From the NCBI GenBank assembly GCA_009937615.1, contig JAACFB010000027.1:1-50830 (forward strand): a DNA stretch of 50,830 bases. Direction: 5' to 3'. Positions 17,801 to 26,474 of this stretch are shown piece after piece (position 1 is the first letter of the stretch; every line of letters begins with the position of its first letter). Under the pieces are notes generated by a model. The model was not told the origin of the DNA, ran no database searches, and saw only the letters and a list, made by a program, of their open reading frames with translations. Origin of the DNA: Gammaproteobacteria bacterium (GTDB lineage Bacteria; Pseudomonadota; Gammaproteobacteria; Steroidobacterales; Woeseiaceae). The position numbers and the translations under genes are program-made.

Positions 17801-18666
17801 GATCCCTGCCGCCGATTTCGGTCAAAGCGGCCGAGTTTGCATTCGGCGACCGCTTTCTCGGCGCTGTCGAGGCCCGTTTCCGGCACACTGCCGATGGCCT
17901 TCAGTCCGATAATATGGTCGCCAGTGATGCGACGTTCGACATCACCGGTAGCGGCGGCTGGACGGTTGACGAATCAGATCCGCGTGGCCATCGTAGCTAC
18001 GTGAGGGCTTCCCTGACCAGCAAGAACGTCGAACGCACGATGCAACGACTCAATTACGATCCGGGTATCGTCGCGGATGACCTGAAGATGCAGCTTGACT
18101 TCAACTGGTCTGGCGGGCCGCGAGAGGATTTCATGGAAACGCTCGACGGCCAGGTCGAGGTACGCATCGGCACCGGTCAGCTCGACGAGGTCGAGCCGGG
18201 CGCCGGGAGAATGTTCGGCCTGATGAGTATCGTTGCGCTGCCGCGCCGCCTGTCGCTGGATTTTCGTGACGTCTTCAGCAAGGGGTTCGGATTCGACGAG
18301 ATCAGCGGCACGTTCCGCATTGAAGACGGTGAAACGTATACTTGTGATCTGTCGCTCGAAGGCCCGGCGGCCGATATCGGCATAATTGGGCGCGCCGGGC
18401 TGGTCAGACGCGACTACGATCAGGTCGCGGTCGTCAGCGCCAACTTTGGCAGCACCCTGCCCGTGGTTGGCGGGGTTCTGGGAGGTCCGCAGGTCGCCGT
18501 GGTGATGCTCGTGTTTTCGCAGCTGTTTAAAAAGCCGTTGCAGGAGGTGACGCAGATCTATTACGGGTTCAGCGGGTCCTGGGATGAACCCGTGATTGAA
18601 TCGGCCACGGCCGCCGAATTCGCCGAGATAGCGGCGGCGGCAGGCTGTATCGCCGTCGAACAGTAG
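14812..18666 (+). CDS. yhdP: YhdP family AsmA-like envelope protein
   Basis: This is a 1284-residue protein with an N-terminal membrane anchor (about 10-33), a DUF3971 region and an AsmA-like C-terminal domain. The body is long beta-rich repetitive sequence, as in bridge-like lipid-transfer proteins. In E. coli, YhdP, TamB and YdbH together carry phospholipids between the two membranes. The C-terminal GSTLPVVGGVLGGPQVAVVM and FKKPLQEVTQIYYGFSGSWDEP are typical. It lies 22 bases after rng and 24 bases before the nitrilase gene. Confidence 0.93.
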   Translation: MKKFLQRLLKFLAYTAAGVVILLAIAVGLFRLFLPRLPEYQEDIKGWASAAIGMRVDFSGMDARWGLSGPEVEFYDAELLSLDEGTQIVDADEVSIGVGLMRLLMDRKLVVDRVVVTDTTIEIRQLDDGEWWIQGGPLDELLPAESAGATDVGEFEIIVEDVELLFRQPGDETVRIFRVPRMVVSRDDVRLAVDASVDLPGDLGGSLSLHATHLLGESNVIESWDVTVAIDDIDLAGASTLHTTEAAKFSSGNGSLNVALAYANGAVQNATANVNIRDVRVGDEPGFSIAGRFEFRRDTDGWLVASNRFQLETPGGIWPDSSLSIKTGTDASGKILTADLQASYLKLDDIEILFPWFSAEQHDRIADYAPEGVVRSLAVTIEDIDTESPSFDVAAEFVDVGYAGSDRLPGVRGFSGRLRTDAAGGRLEIDSTGMVVTAPVFLGDVVYLDNAFGTLVWRRSDNRTTILSDSIVIRNDDFDIETNIEVTLAGDGSAPVVDLGATWSITDLARAKRYIPFIPRIPKTSEWFQDGLLAGRVPSGTVRLYGPLDKFPFDAGEGRLIVEANVRDARVKYLPRWPVADVLDLDLTIENTRLYSERNHVINAGNEVRNARLEIGDFRQPVLTISADSAGELESLRQLIVQSPLGTDIFGGKLEQIAVTGDGSFSIDLRVPIKDIRNFEFTSRLQTSDASLRLDGFAPPITDLNGVITIQREDISSESLGGTFLGQPVSIELVPAPESLPAYRIVANAAGSTTAAAIIEELGVPLEGRMTGETAYTARLLFPRGKLEAPSPFAIEIDTDLTGLGIDLPAPLNKPEDAAVAVQATIELPAGGDVIVSRGVAQSLMAWDVAFAKDQEHWDFDRGVVTFSGAQSDVIAEMPETRGLHLRGSTDYVRMQDWFDLAKGGGTRTGIGERIRSIDMAITNLHIIGQHLVDHRIQVDRSAWDWLVQIDGADVVGSAIVPYDFQSGRELVIDMERLVLPGDDGVSGEDRAEIDPRSLPPISVKAAEFAFGDRFLGAVEARFRHTADGLQSDNMVASDATFDITGSGGWTVDESDPRGHRSYVRASLTSKNVERTMQRLNYDPGIVADDLKMQLDFNWSGGPREDFMETLDGQVEVRIGTGQLDEVEPGAGRMFGLMSIVALPRRLSLDFRDVFSKGFGFDEISGTFRIEDGETYTCDLSLEGPAADIGIIGRAGLVRRDYDQVAVVSANFGSTLPVVGGVLGGPQVAVVMLVFSQLFKKPLQEVTQIYYGFSGSWDEPVIESATAAEFAEIAAAAGCIAVEQ

Positions 18667-18690
18667 ACGTCGGGAGCGGAGAGGCAGCCT

Positions 18691-19497
18691 ATGCGTGTAG
18701 CAGCAATTCAAATGAACAGTGGCGCCGATGTCGATGCCAACCTGGGGCTTGCAGACAGCTTGCTAAACGCGGCGGCGGCCGATGGCTGCGAGCTTGCCGT
18801 ATTGCCCGAAAACTTTGCGCTCATGCCGAGGGGCAGCCGCCAGAAAGCGGCGCATGCCGAGGTGCCCGGAGAGGGCCCGATACAGTCATTTCTCAGCGAC
18901 GCTGCGCGCAGCCACAAGCTGTGGATCGTCGGCGGCAGCATGCCGTATGTTTCACCCGAGGCCGAGCGCGTATTCGGCGCGTGCCCGGTATTCGATGCCG
19001 ATGGCCGCCAGCGCGCCTGTTACCGAAAGATACACCTGTTCGACGTAAAGCTGCCCGACCGTGATGAGTCGTACCAGGAGTCGTACTCGATGTTTCCGGG
19101 AGATGATCCGGTCACCGTAGCGACGCCGATTGGTACGATCGGACTGACAATCTGTTATGACGTAAGGTTTCCGGAGCTGTATCGACACCTCGTCGATGAC
19201 GGCGCGACGGTATTTACGGTTCCCGCGGCGTTTACAGCGGCCACGGGCGAGGCTCACTGGCATACGCTGTTGCGTGCCAGGGCGATCGAAAATCTGGCGT
19301 ATGTCATCGCGCCGGGGCAATATGGCGAGCATCCGGACAAGAGATCGACCTACGGGCACTCGCTGATCATTGATCCGTGGGGGCGTATTCTCGCGGAGGC
19401 CGGTGATGAGGACTGCCACATAGCGGCCGATATCGATCCAAACATGCCGGCGAAAGTGCGAGCGGATTTTCCGGCGCTCGCGAACCGGCGCTTATGA
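18691..19497 (+). CDS. Carbon-nitrogen hydrolase (Nit2/omega-amidase-like)
   Basis: This is a 268-residue nitrilase-superfamily enzyme with the full Glu-Lys-Cys triad: Glu in [12 protein letters not shown], Lys in [12 protein letters not shown], and Cys in [22 protein letters not shown] precedes the ATG. The closest named relatives hydrolyse omega-amides or deaminated glutathione (YbeM/Nit1-like). The substrate is not certain. It lies between yhdP and tldD, as in several gammaproteobacteria. Confidence 0.9.
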   Translation: MRVAAIQMNSGADVDANLGLADSLLNAAAADGCELAVLPENFALMPRGSRQKAAHAEVPGEGPIQSFLSDAARSHKLWIVGGSMPYVSPEAERVFGACPVFDADGRQRACYRKIHLFDVKLPDRDESYQESYSMFPGDDPVTVATPIGTIGLTICYDVRFPELYRHLVDDGATVFTVPAAFTAATGEAHWHTLLRARAIENLAYVIAPGQYGEHPDKRSTYGHSLIIDPWGRILAEAGDEDCHIAADIDPNMPAKVRADFPALANRRL

Positions 19498-19522
19498 GCA
19501 TTCAAGCAACTGGAAGGGCAAA

Positions 19523-20974
19523 TTGAGTCACGAAGAGCATGGGGCCATTGAAACGGTCATTTCGCGCACGCTGGAGCCTGTGGGTCTTGACGAAAAGCAG
19601 CTGAATTCGACGCTGGGTTCCATGATGCGCGGCGGCATTGACTACGCCGACCTGTATTTCCAGGTCAGCCGCCAGGAAAGCTGGTCCGTCGAGGACGGCA
19701 TTATTCGTGAGGGCAGTTTCAGTCTTGACCAGGGGGTCGGCGTGCGGGCCGTGAGCGGGGAGAAGACCGGCTTCGCCTACTCCGATGAGATGATGCTCCC
19801 AGCGCTGCAGCAGGCAGCGACGGCGGCGCGGGCTATTGCCCGCCAGGGCGAGGCGCGGTCGCTGCAGGCATGGAGCCGCAGTGCGCCGGTGCCGCTCTAT
19901 GCGGCGACGGATCCGACAACGAGTATCAGTGATGCGCAGAAGATAGCGTTTCTCGGTGAAATCGAGAGCGCTACGCGAGCGCTCGACACGCGTATCGAGC
20001 AGGTCATGATCAGCCTGACGAGCTGTCACGATATGGTGCTTGTCGCTGCCTCGGACGGAACGCTTGCGGCCGACGTCAGGCCGCTTGTGCGCCTCAACGT
20101 CAGCGTCATCCTCGAGCAGGGTGGCCGCCGGGAGCAGGGCTACGCGGGTGGTGGCGCCCGTGCCGATCTCAACTATTTCCTGGCGGGCGACGAACCCATG
20201 GAGTATGCGCGGGAAGCCGTTCGGCAGGCCGTCGTGCAGCTCGATGCCGTGGCGGCGCCCGCGGGCGCGATGCCGGTCGTACTCGGACCCGGGTGGCCCG
20301 GCATCCTGCTCCACGAGGCGGTCGGGCACGGTTTGGAGGGCGATTTCAATCGCAAGGGCACGTCCGCGTTCAGCGGGCGCGTCGGTGAGCAAGTTGCCTC
20401 GCCGTTATGCACGATCGTCGATGATGGCACGTTGCCGAACCGCCGCGGCTCTCTGGCCGTCGACGATGAAGGCATACCGGGGCAATACAACGTCCTGGTC
20501 GAAGATGGCGTGTTGCGCGGGTACATGCAGGACAAGCTCAACGCACGCCTTATGGGTGTTGCGCCGACCGGTAACGGCCGCCGTGAATCGTTCGCCCACA
20601 TGCCAATGCCGCGCATGACCAACACCTATATGCTGGCGGGCCCGCATGATCCCGAGGAAATTATCGCATCGGTCGACAAGGGGCTGTACGCGCCCAATTT
20701 CGGCGGCGGCCAGGTCGACATCACATCCGGCAAGTTCGTATTTTCGGCGAGCGAGGCGTACCTGATCGAGAATGGCAGGATCACCGCGCCCGTGAAGGGC
20801 GCCATGTTGATTGGCGACGGCCCCGTGGCGCTAAGCAAAATCTCGATGGTAGGGCATGACCTTGAATTCGACTCCGGGGTCGGCACCTGTGGCAAGGAAG
20901 GCCAGTCCGTGCCGGTCGGCGTCGGTCAGCCCACGCTGAAGATCGACGAAATCACGGTCGGCGGGACGGCCTGA
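19523..20974 (+). CDS. tldD: Metalloprotease TldD
   Basis: This is a 483-residue protein starting at TTG 19523, with GAAGGG upstream. The active-site motif HEAVGH (residues 264-269, HExxxH) is intact. [17 protein letters not shown] near the end includes the conserved Cys expected to complete the zinc site. TldD forms a heterodimer with TldE (PmbA), whose gene is at 25128. The complex degrades unfolded peptides and processes microcins and antitoxins. Confidence 0.95.
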   Translation: MSHEEHGAIETVISRTLEPVGLDEKQLNSTLGSMMRGGIDYADLYFQVSRQESWSVEDGIIREGSFSLDQGVGVRAVSGEKTGFAYSDEMMLPALQQAATAARAIARQGEARSLQAWSRSAPVPLYAATDPTTSISDAQKIAFLGEIESATRALDTRIEQVMISLTSCHDMVLVAASDGTLAADVRPLVRLNVSVILEQGGRREQGYAGGGARADLNYFLAGDEPMEYAREAVRQAVVQLDAVAAPAGAMPVVLGPGWPGILLHEAVGHGLEGDFNRKGTSAFSGRVGEQVASPLCTIVDDGTLPNRRGSLAVDDEGIPGQYNVLVEDGVLRGYMQDKLNARLMGVAPTGNGRRESFAHMPMPRMTNTYMLAGPHDPEEIIASVDKGLYAPNFGGGQVDITSGKFVFSASEAYLIENGRITAPVKGAMLIGDGPVALSKISMVGHDLEFDSGVGTCGKEGQSVPVGVGQPTLKIDEITVGGTA

Positions 20975-21078
20975 TGTTTGACATAAGCGCACCGGGCGCG
21001 ACAGGCACTGTGAGCCCGTTCACTCAATTCGCTCCGTCGTTTGTGTAGGGTTCATCTAACCCAATGAGGAACAACAAA

Positions 21079-21246
21079 ATGTCATCGGAAAGCACGGTTA
21101 CGGAGCAGGATCCGGACGCGAATGCGCAGCAGCTTGCGCAGGGACAGAGCGCGGACCATCTGGATTTCGACCCGGACCTCAACGTCGACGGAATGTCGCA
21201 CTCGCCTTTATCGAGATTCCTCGGCCTGTTTGGTTTCGGCAAGTAA
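21079..21246 (+). CDS. Small hypothetical protein
   Basis: This is a 55-residue acidic protein. I chose the ATG at 21079 because GAGGA lies eight bases upstream; an in-frame ATG at 21064 is followed by too short a leader. It is Gln/Asp/Ser-rich and ends HSPLSRFLGLFGFGK, a short hydrophobic C-terminal helix. An inverted repeat GGGTT-CATCT-AACCC lies just before it (21049-21063). I do not recognise it. It is likely a real gene because of the good ribosome site and its isolation between stops. Confidence 0.5.
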   Translation: MSSESTVTEQDPDANAQQLAQGQSADHLDFDPDLNVDGMSHSPLSRFLGLFGFGK

Positions 21247-21374
21247 CCCCATTTATTCCGCAAGGGATAAGGGTACGCATCCGTACCGCAAGCCCTGTAA
21301 GACCGCCGCAAGCCGCTCAATTGGCTGTAAGAGACTGGACTCCGTAGCAACGGCTATGGACAATTGACCACATC

Positions 21375-21581
21375 ATGTGGGTCGCCAAGCCAATCTACGA
21401 GAGTCTGCCCTACGTCTATCTGCTCGTCGGCGCGCTTGCGCTGGGCGCGTCAATGTATATCAACCACTGGTACTGGCCGACGATTTGTTTTGTCACCGGG
21501 CTGAGCTGCCTGATCGCCGGACTCGTCGTACTGCTGAAAAGGCGCGACTACCGCGTTACGGAACGGCGCACCGGGCGATAA
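21375..21581 (+). CDS. Small two-helix membrane protein
   Basis: This 68-residue protein has two transmembrane segments (about 10-28 and 33-53) and a basic C-terminus, LLKRRDYRVTERRTGR. Proteins of this form are frequent beside housekeeping genes in gammaproteobacteria, with no known role. It converges with the ATPase-FHA gene; their stops are 16 bases apart. Confidence 0.6.
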   Translation: MWVAKPIYESLPYVYLLVGALALGASMYINHWYWPTICFVTGLSCLIAGLVVLLKRRDYRVTERRTGR

Positions 21582-21596
21582 TTACGCTCCGCGGCA

Positions 21597-22862
21597 CTAT
21601 TCTCCGACGACAGCATCCTCGTCGTCATCGTCGTTCTCGGCTTCGCCGGGCGCGGTTTCCTCGCCGCTCTGCGTGTCTGCGAAATCGATGACGCTGCGCA
21701 AATCCGTGTAGATGAGATCGTGAACGCCTAGCGTGATCACATCACCATCTCTGAGCCGGCGTTTCCTGACCTGCTGGCCGCCCACGAGTATGCCGTTCGT
21801 GCTCTGCATGTCTTCGATCACGCAGCCGTGGTAGTCGCTGATGAGCTGCGCATGATGCCGGCTGACGAACTTGCTTCTGATGTAGATCTCGTTATCGGGT
21901 GAACGTCCGATGATTATCCGTCCGGGAGGAAACGCGTGCACCGACACCGTCTTGCCCTCGGAGCGAACCTCGATCTTTATGACATGCGCGGCCGTGTCTG
22001 TCCTGGCCTCTAATTGCTGCAGCTTTCGGTTCAGGCCCGTCACCGTGCCGTGTTCCTGCCAGTTGAGTTCGTTAACGGACGCCATGATGTCGTCGACGCC
22101 AACGGTCTCTTTCTCGTCAGCGAAAGCGCACAGCAATGCCGTATCGCACAGCGTGTTGATGAGCCGCGGCACGCCGCCTGTATACCGGAAAATGATGTCG
22201 TACGTGTCATCCTCGAACAGGTCTGTGGTGGCGCGGCCGGCCACGGCGAGCCGGTGCTCGATGTACTCCTGCATCTCGCGACGGTCCAGCGGTCCGAGGT
22301 GAAAGCGCAGCCGCACACGCTGTACGAGCTGCTCGAGATTCGGCGAATCGAGCTTGTCCTTGAGTTCGGGCTGGCCGGCCAGGATGATCCGCAACACTTT
22401 TTCCTTGTGCGTTTCGATTCCCGAGATCATCCGCACCTCCTCGAGTACCTTACGCGTCAGGTTTTGCGCCTCATCGATAATCAGAACGACTTTCTTGCCG
22501 TTTGAATACTGCTCGATCAGGAACATGTTGAGCATGTCGAGCAGTTCGACCTTGCCCTTGTCGAACGGCTTGAAGCCGAATTCCGTCAGAATCGCCTGCA
22601 GAAACTCGGTCGGCGTCAGCTGGGTCTGGGAGACGACCGCGTAAACGACATCGTCGTCGAGCTCGGTCAAAAACGACTGCAGCAGGGTCGTCTTGCCGGA
22701 GCCGATGTCCCCCGTGATGATGACAAACCCGTCCGCCAGCCAGATCGTCGACTCCATATAAGCTTTGGCCCGGGCATGCTGCTTGCTCCAATAAAGGAAA
22801 TCCGGGTCAGGCGTCAGCCGAAACGGCTGCTCCGTGAGTCTGAAGTGTTCGAGATAGGACAT
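21597..22862 (-). CDS. ExeA/MSHA-type AAA ATPase fused to an FHA domain
   Basis: This is a 421-residue protein. Residues 1-285 form a GspA/ExeA-like AAA ATPase. It begins YLEHFRLTEQPFRLTPDPDF and has Walker A GDIGSGKTT (51-59), Walker B VVLIIDEAQN (D130, E131) and an IRLIL-like sensor region, RIILAGQPEL. A forkhead-associated domain follows at about 308-390, with GRIIIGRSPDNEI, SRHHAQL and MQSTNGILV, which bind phosphothreonine. The tail is strongly acidic. In known systems such ATPases help assemble secretins or pili; no secretin is nearby. It is the last gene of darP-purE-purK, 49 bases after purK. Confidence 0.88.
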   Translation of the reverse strand: MSYLEHFRLTEQPFRLTPDPDFLYWSKQHARAKAYMESTIWLADGFVIITGDIGSGKTTLLQSFLTELDDDVVYAVVSQTQLTPTEFLQAILTEFGFKPFDKGKVELLDMLNMFLIEQYSNGKKVVLIIDEAQNLTRKVLEEVRMISGIETHKEKVLRIILAGQPELKDKLDSPNLEQLVQRVRLRFHLGPLDRREMQEYIEHRLAVAGRATTDLFEDDTYDIIFRYTGGVPRLINTLCDTALLCAFADEKETVGVDDIMASVNELNWQEHGTVTGLNRKLQQLEARTDTAAHVIKIEVRSEGKTVSVHAFPPGRIIIGRSPDNEIYIRSKFVSRHHAQLISDYHGCVIEDMQSTNGILVGGQQVRKRRLRDGDVITLGVHDLIYTDLRSVIDFADTQSGEETAPGEAENDDDDEDAVVGE

Positions 22863-22911
22863 AGTTTTTATTACTGGCGCACGCAGTTTAACCGTTTTAT
22901 TGCGTTCCGGG

Positions 22912-24018
22912 CTATGACACAGGTCCTGATCCCGGCGGGACCCCGGTCACGGAACTGCGGATTTCCGCGAGTTTTCTATCGCGCTCGGCCTCTGAATCAC
23001 CCAAAACCGTGATGTGGCCGAGCTTCCGGCCAGGGCGCGGCGCTTTGCCATAATCATGCAGGTGGCCAATCTGCAGGGTTTTTACGGTGGCCGGAATTTC
23101 GCCGATGAGGTTGAGCATACCCGCGCAGCCATGCATTTCTGTCGATCCCAGCGGCCGCTCGGTGATTGCACGCAGGTGATTCTCGAACTGGCTTGTGACC
23201 GCGCCTTCGATGGTCCAGTGTCCCGAGTTGTGCACCCGGGGCGCGAACTCGTTGGCAAGCAGTTCGTCGCCAACCACGAACAGTTCGAGGGCAAGTACCC
23301 CGACATAATCGAGATCCTCCAGGAGGGCGCGCATATAAACATCGGCGCGGCTCGCGAGGCGATTGTTTGCGACGGGCGCGCGCGATACACGGAGAATTCC
23401 ATCCTGGTGCGAATTGCGGGTCAGCGGATACAGGACAACGTCGCCCGCAACACTGCGAGCGCCAATTGCCGACACTTCATAGTCGAAGTCCACCCATTGC
23501 TCCGCGATCAGTTCGCTCTCCCCGAGCAGCTGCCACGCAGTTTCGACCTGCGCGGGCTCGCGCAACATGAACTGACCCTTGCCGTCGTAGCCAAGACGCC
23601 GTGTCTTTACGACAAGTGGCAGACCGATGGCGTCGACTGCATCACGAAGATCTTGCAGCGAATCGATCGCGTGATACGCCGGCAACGGAATATCGAGACG
23701 ATCGAACAGCCGCTTTTCCAGAAGCCGGTCCTGTGCCTGACGCAACGCGGTGCAGGGCGGGTAAACCGGAACCCGGTCAGCGATCGACTGCAGTGCGTCG
23801 ACCGGAACGTTCTCGAATTCATACGTAAGCACGTCAGACGCCGTGGCCAGCGCCACCAGTGCCTCCACGTCGTCGAAATCAGCCTGTGCCACGGGGCCGA
23901 CAACGGCAGCGGGCGGCGCCGGAGACGGGTCGAGAAACCGGCAGCGGTCTCCCAGGTTCCGTGCAGCGAAACCGAGCATTTGGCCGAGCTGGCCAGCGCC
24001 AATAATGCCGATGCGCAC
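22912..24018 (-). CDS. purK: 5-(Carboxyamino)imidazole ribonucleotide synthase
   Basis: This 368-residue ATP-grasp enzyme carboxylates AIR to N5-CAIR with ATP and bicarbonate in purine synthesis. It starts at GTG 24018 with GIIGAGQLGQML. Conserved parts include KTRRLGYDGKGQ, EQWVDFDYEVS and NEFAPRVHNSGHWTIEG. It follows purE after 11 bases and is part of a darP-purE-purK-ATPase transcript. Confidence 0.96.
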   Translation of the reverse strand: MRIGIIGAGQLGQMLGFAARNLGDRCRFLDPSPAPPAAVVGPVAQADFDDVEALVALATASDVLTYEFENVPVDALQSIADRVPVYPPCTALRQAQDRLLEKRLFDRLDIPLPAYHAIDSLQDLRDAVDAIGLPLVVKTRRLGYDGKGQFMLREPAQVETAWQLLGESELIAEQWVDFDYEVSAIGARSVAGDVVLYPLTRNSHQDGILRVSRAPVANNRLASRADVYMRALLEDLDYVGVLALELFVVGDELLANEFAPRVHNSGHWTIEGAVTSQFENHLRAITERPLGSTEMHGCAGMLNLIGEIPATVKTLQIGHLHDYGKAPRPGRKLGHITVLGDSEAERDRKLAEIRSSVTGVPPGSGPVS

Positions 24019-24029
24019 GCTATTGCGAC

Positions 24030-24518
24030 CTAGGTCGTCGGGTCGCTGTCAGCAAGAACCCTGTCGGTCTGCTGCTGTCGATAGGCCTCGACGGCCCCGG
24101 CGATGTCCTCGTCGTCTGCGGCGAGGATGGCCGCGGCGAACAGTGCGGCGTTGATCGCGCCGGCCTTGCCGATCGCCATGCTGGCTACGGGAACGCCGGC
24201 CGGCATTTGGACGATGGAGAGCAGCGAATCCAGTCCACTGAGTGCCTTCGACTGAACCGGAACGCCGAGCACGGGAATTCGCGTCTTGGCGGCCGTCATG
24301 CCGGGAAGATGCGCGGCGCCGCCCGCGCCCGCGATAATTACCTTCAGACCCCTGTCCACGGCGGTTTCCGCATACTCGAACAGAAGATCCGGCGTGCGAT
24401 GGGCCGAGACGACGCGAACCTCGTGCTCGATGGCCAGACGGTCCAGCATCTCACTGGCGTGTCGCATGGTGTCCCAGTCTGACCGGGAGCCCATGATGAT
24501 TCCGACCTGTATGTTCAT
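24030..24518 (-). CDS. purE: N5-carboxyaminoimidazole ribonucleotide mutase
   Basis: This is a 162-residue class I PurE that converts N5-CAIR to CAIR. It has [22 protein letters not shown] (with the catalytic His) and [13 protein letters not shown], all typical. It starts 9 bases after darP and ends 11 bases before purK. Confidence 0.97.
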   Translation of the reverse strand: MNIQVGIIMGSRSDWDTMRHASEMLDRLAIEHEVRVVSAHRTPDLLFEYAETAVDRGLKVIIAGAGGAAHLPGMTAAKTRIPVLGVPVQSKALSGLDSLLSIVQMPAGVPVASMAIGKAGAINAALFAAAILAADDEDIAGAVEAYRQQQTDRVLADSDPTT

Positions 24519-24527
24519 TGGAGAATT

Positions 24528-25025
24528 CTAACCGCCTTGGGTCTGTGTCACCAGAATGGCATGAATGCGCCGAAATATCTGCCGGCGGAGGAATTTCTCG
24601 CGGCGCGTATCGATCGTTCTCGCCAGCTCGGCAATCAGTTGTTTGAGCTCGGTATCATCGCAGCCGGTTTCGGACAGGAATGCATCCCAGGCCCCGGGAT
24701 CCTCGGCGACAAGGCGGTCGCGCCAACGTTCGGATGCTGCGAATACCCGCCTGGCGCTGAGGTCGTCGGCTCGGAGTCGATTCAGGGCAGCGCGAATCGG
24801 CTCGGCATCGACCTGGCGCATCAGCTTGCCGATGAGCTGTTTCTGCCGACGCAATGCACCGTGTGACTTCATGCACTGGGCGGCGCGCACCGCGTTATGC
24901 AATTCTTCGTCCAGTCCCAACGAATCGAGTTCAAGCGCTTTGAGGTCAATCAGTTTTTCGCCGAGTTCCTGCAGTGCCAGGAACTCACGTTTTCTGGCAC
25001 TTTTGCTGGGCTTTGTATTTGCCAC
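24528..25025 (-). CDS. darP: Ribosome biogenesis factor DarP (YjgA, DUF615)
   Basis: This 165-residue protein begins KPSKSARKREFLALQELGEKL in outline and contains ALRRQKQLIGKLMRQVD and RRQIFRRIHAIL, diagnostic of the YjgA/DarP family. DarP associates with late 50S precursors and dual-regulates peptidyl-transferase-centre maturation. Its divergent neighbour is pmbA, the same pairing as in E. coli. It starts the purE-purK-ATPase run. Confidence 0.92.
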   Translation of the reverse strand: MANTKPSKSARKREFLALQELGEKLIDLKALELDSLGLDEELHNAVRAAQCMKSHGALRRQKQLIGKLMRQVDAEPIRAALNRLRADDLSARRVFAASERWRDRLVAEDPGAWDAFLSETGCDDTELKQLIAELARTIDTRREKFLRRQIFRRIHAILVTQTQGG

Positions 25026-25127
25026 CGGCTAAGCTACCCCGGATGAATCGACCGCGATATCAGGACGCGGCAGTCTATCACGCGGCTATCGAGGCCACCG
25101 GCTAAATCACTGAGGACACCGATCAAG

Positions 25128-26474
25128 ATGGGCGAGGTTGCAGCAACGCATTCACTGGGGCGTCGAGAACTCGAGCAGCTTGTGCAACAAGCGCTTGAAG
25201 AGGCACGCGGGCACGGCGTTGACCAGGCCGAAGTCGCAGCGACCCACGATACGGGACTGTCGGCAACGGCGCGCCTTGGCGATGTCGAGAACCTCGAATA
25301 CACGAACGACCGCGGTATCGGCATTACGGTGTATTCGGGACACCGTAAGGGCAGCGCCAGCACCTCGGATATTTCGCCAGCCGCGGTGAGCGAAGCCGTT
25401 GCGAAAGCTTGCACGTTTGCGACATACACGGCCGCCGATGAGCATGCCGGGCTTGCCGACCCGGAAATGATGTGTACAGACATAGTTGATCTCGATCTCG
25501 ACCATCCGTGGCCGATTGAATCGACCGCCGCGATCGATTTGGCTGTTGCCTGCGAGGATGCAGGTTTGCGATTCGACCCGCGCATCACCAATTCGGAGGG
25601 CGCCACGGTATCGACGAATCGCGGGGTTCGCGCGTACGGCAATACGCACGGATTTATCGGCAGCTATGCGAAATCGAGTCACAGTATAAGCTGTGTCGTT
25701 CTGGGCACGGCTGACGGAGAAATGCAGCGCGACTACTACTACAGCGTTGCGCGTGACCCGGCTGATCTCGAAGCGGCCCGGCATATCGGCGAAACAGCGG
25801 CCCGCCGGGCCGTCAACCGCCTCGGGGCACGCAAAATAAAGACCACGCGCGCGCCCGTGCTATTCATACCCGAACTAGCGCGTGGCTTCCTTGGTCACGC
25901 CATTGGCGCGATCGCGGGCAGTGCGCAATACCGTCGTGCATCGTTTCTGCTCGGTGCTGCCGGGGAGAAAATATTCCCGGACTTCGTGCAAATCGAGGAG
26001 CGTCCGCACTTGCCGAAAGGCATGGCCAGCGCACCGTACGATGCAGAGGGGGTTGCAACCTACGATCGCGACATCGTGACCGATGGGGTTCTGCAAGGTT
26101 ACGTGCTGAGCAGTTACTCGGCCCGCCGCCTCGGGCTAAAGACCACGGCGAATGCCGGTGGTACGCAAAACATCGTCGTGCCTGGAAACGCAGGTGATCT
26201 TAAGTCACTCGCGCAGCAGATGGGTACAGGCCTCATTGTCGAAGAGCTCATAGGCCAGGGGGTCAATGCCGTTACCGGTGACTATTCGCGGGGCGCCGTC
26301 GGCCAATGGGTCGAAAACGGAGAGATACAATATCCGGTTCACGAGGTGACGATTGCCGGTAATTTACGCGCATTGTTTGGCCGAATCGGGGCTATCGGGA
26401 ATGATCAGGATACGCGCGGCGGTATACGCTGTGGATCGCTGCTCGTCGAAGAAATGACGATTGCGGGTAGCTAG
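25128..26474 (+). CDS. pmbA: TldE/PmbA, partner of TldD
   Basis: This is a 448-residue member of the PmbA/TldD family. It lacks the HExxxH of TldD, as expected for TldE, and contains ITNSEGATVSTNRGVRAYGN and TGLIVEELIGQGVN. It joins TldD in a cylindrical heterodimeric protease. Convergent yihY overlaps its stop by four bases. A 12-base direct repeat, GCCACCGGCTAA, at 25021 and 25094 flanks the region upstream. Confidence 0.95.
   Translation: MGEVAATHSLGRRELEQLVQQALEEARGHGVDQAEVAATHDTGLSATARLGDVENLEYTNDRGIGITVYSGHRKGSASTSDISPAAVSEAVAKACTFATYTAADEHAGLADPEMMCTDIVDLDLDHPWPIESTAAIDLAVACEDAGLRFDPRITNSEGATVSTNRGVRAYGNTHGFIGSYAKSSHSISCVVLGTADGEMQRDYYYSVARDPADLEAARHIGETAARRAVNRLGARKIKTTRAPVLFIPELARGFLGHAIGAIAGSAQYRRASFLLGAAGEKIFPDFVQIEERPHLPKGMASAPYDAEGVATYDRDIVTDGVLQGYVLSSYSARRLGLKTTANAGGTQNIVVPGNAGDLKSLAQQMGTGLIVEELIGQGVNAVTGDYSRGAVGQWVENGEIQYPVHEVTIAGNLRALFGRIGAIGNDQDTRGGIRCGSLLVEEMTIAGS

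Noticed and set aside
23014..24033. 339-codon plus-strand ORF opposite purK
   Set aside because: It is a shadow of purK, whose ATP-grasp motifs are complete on the minus strand.
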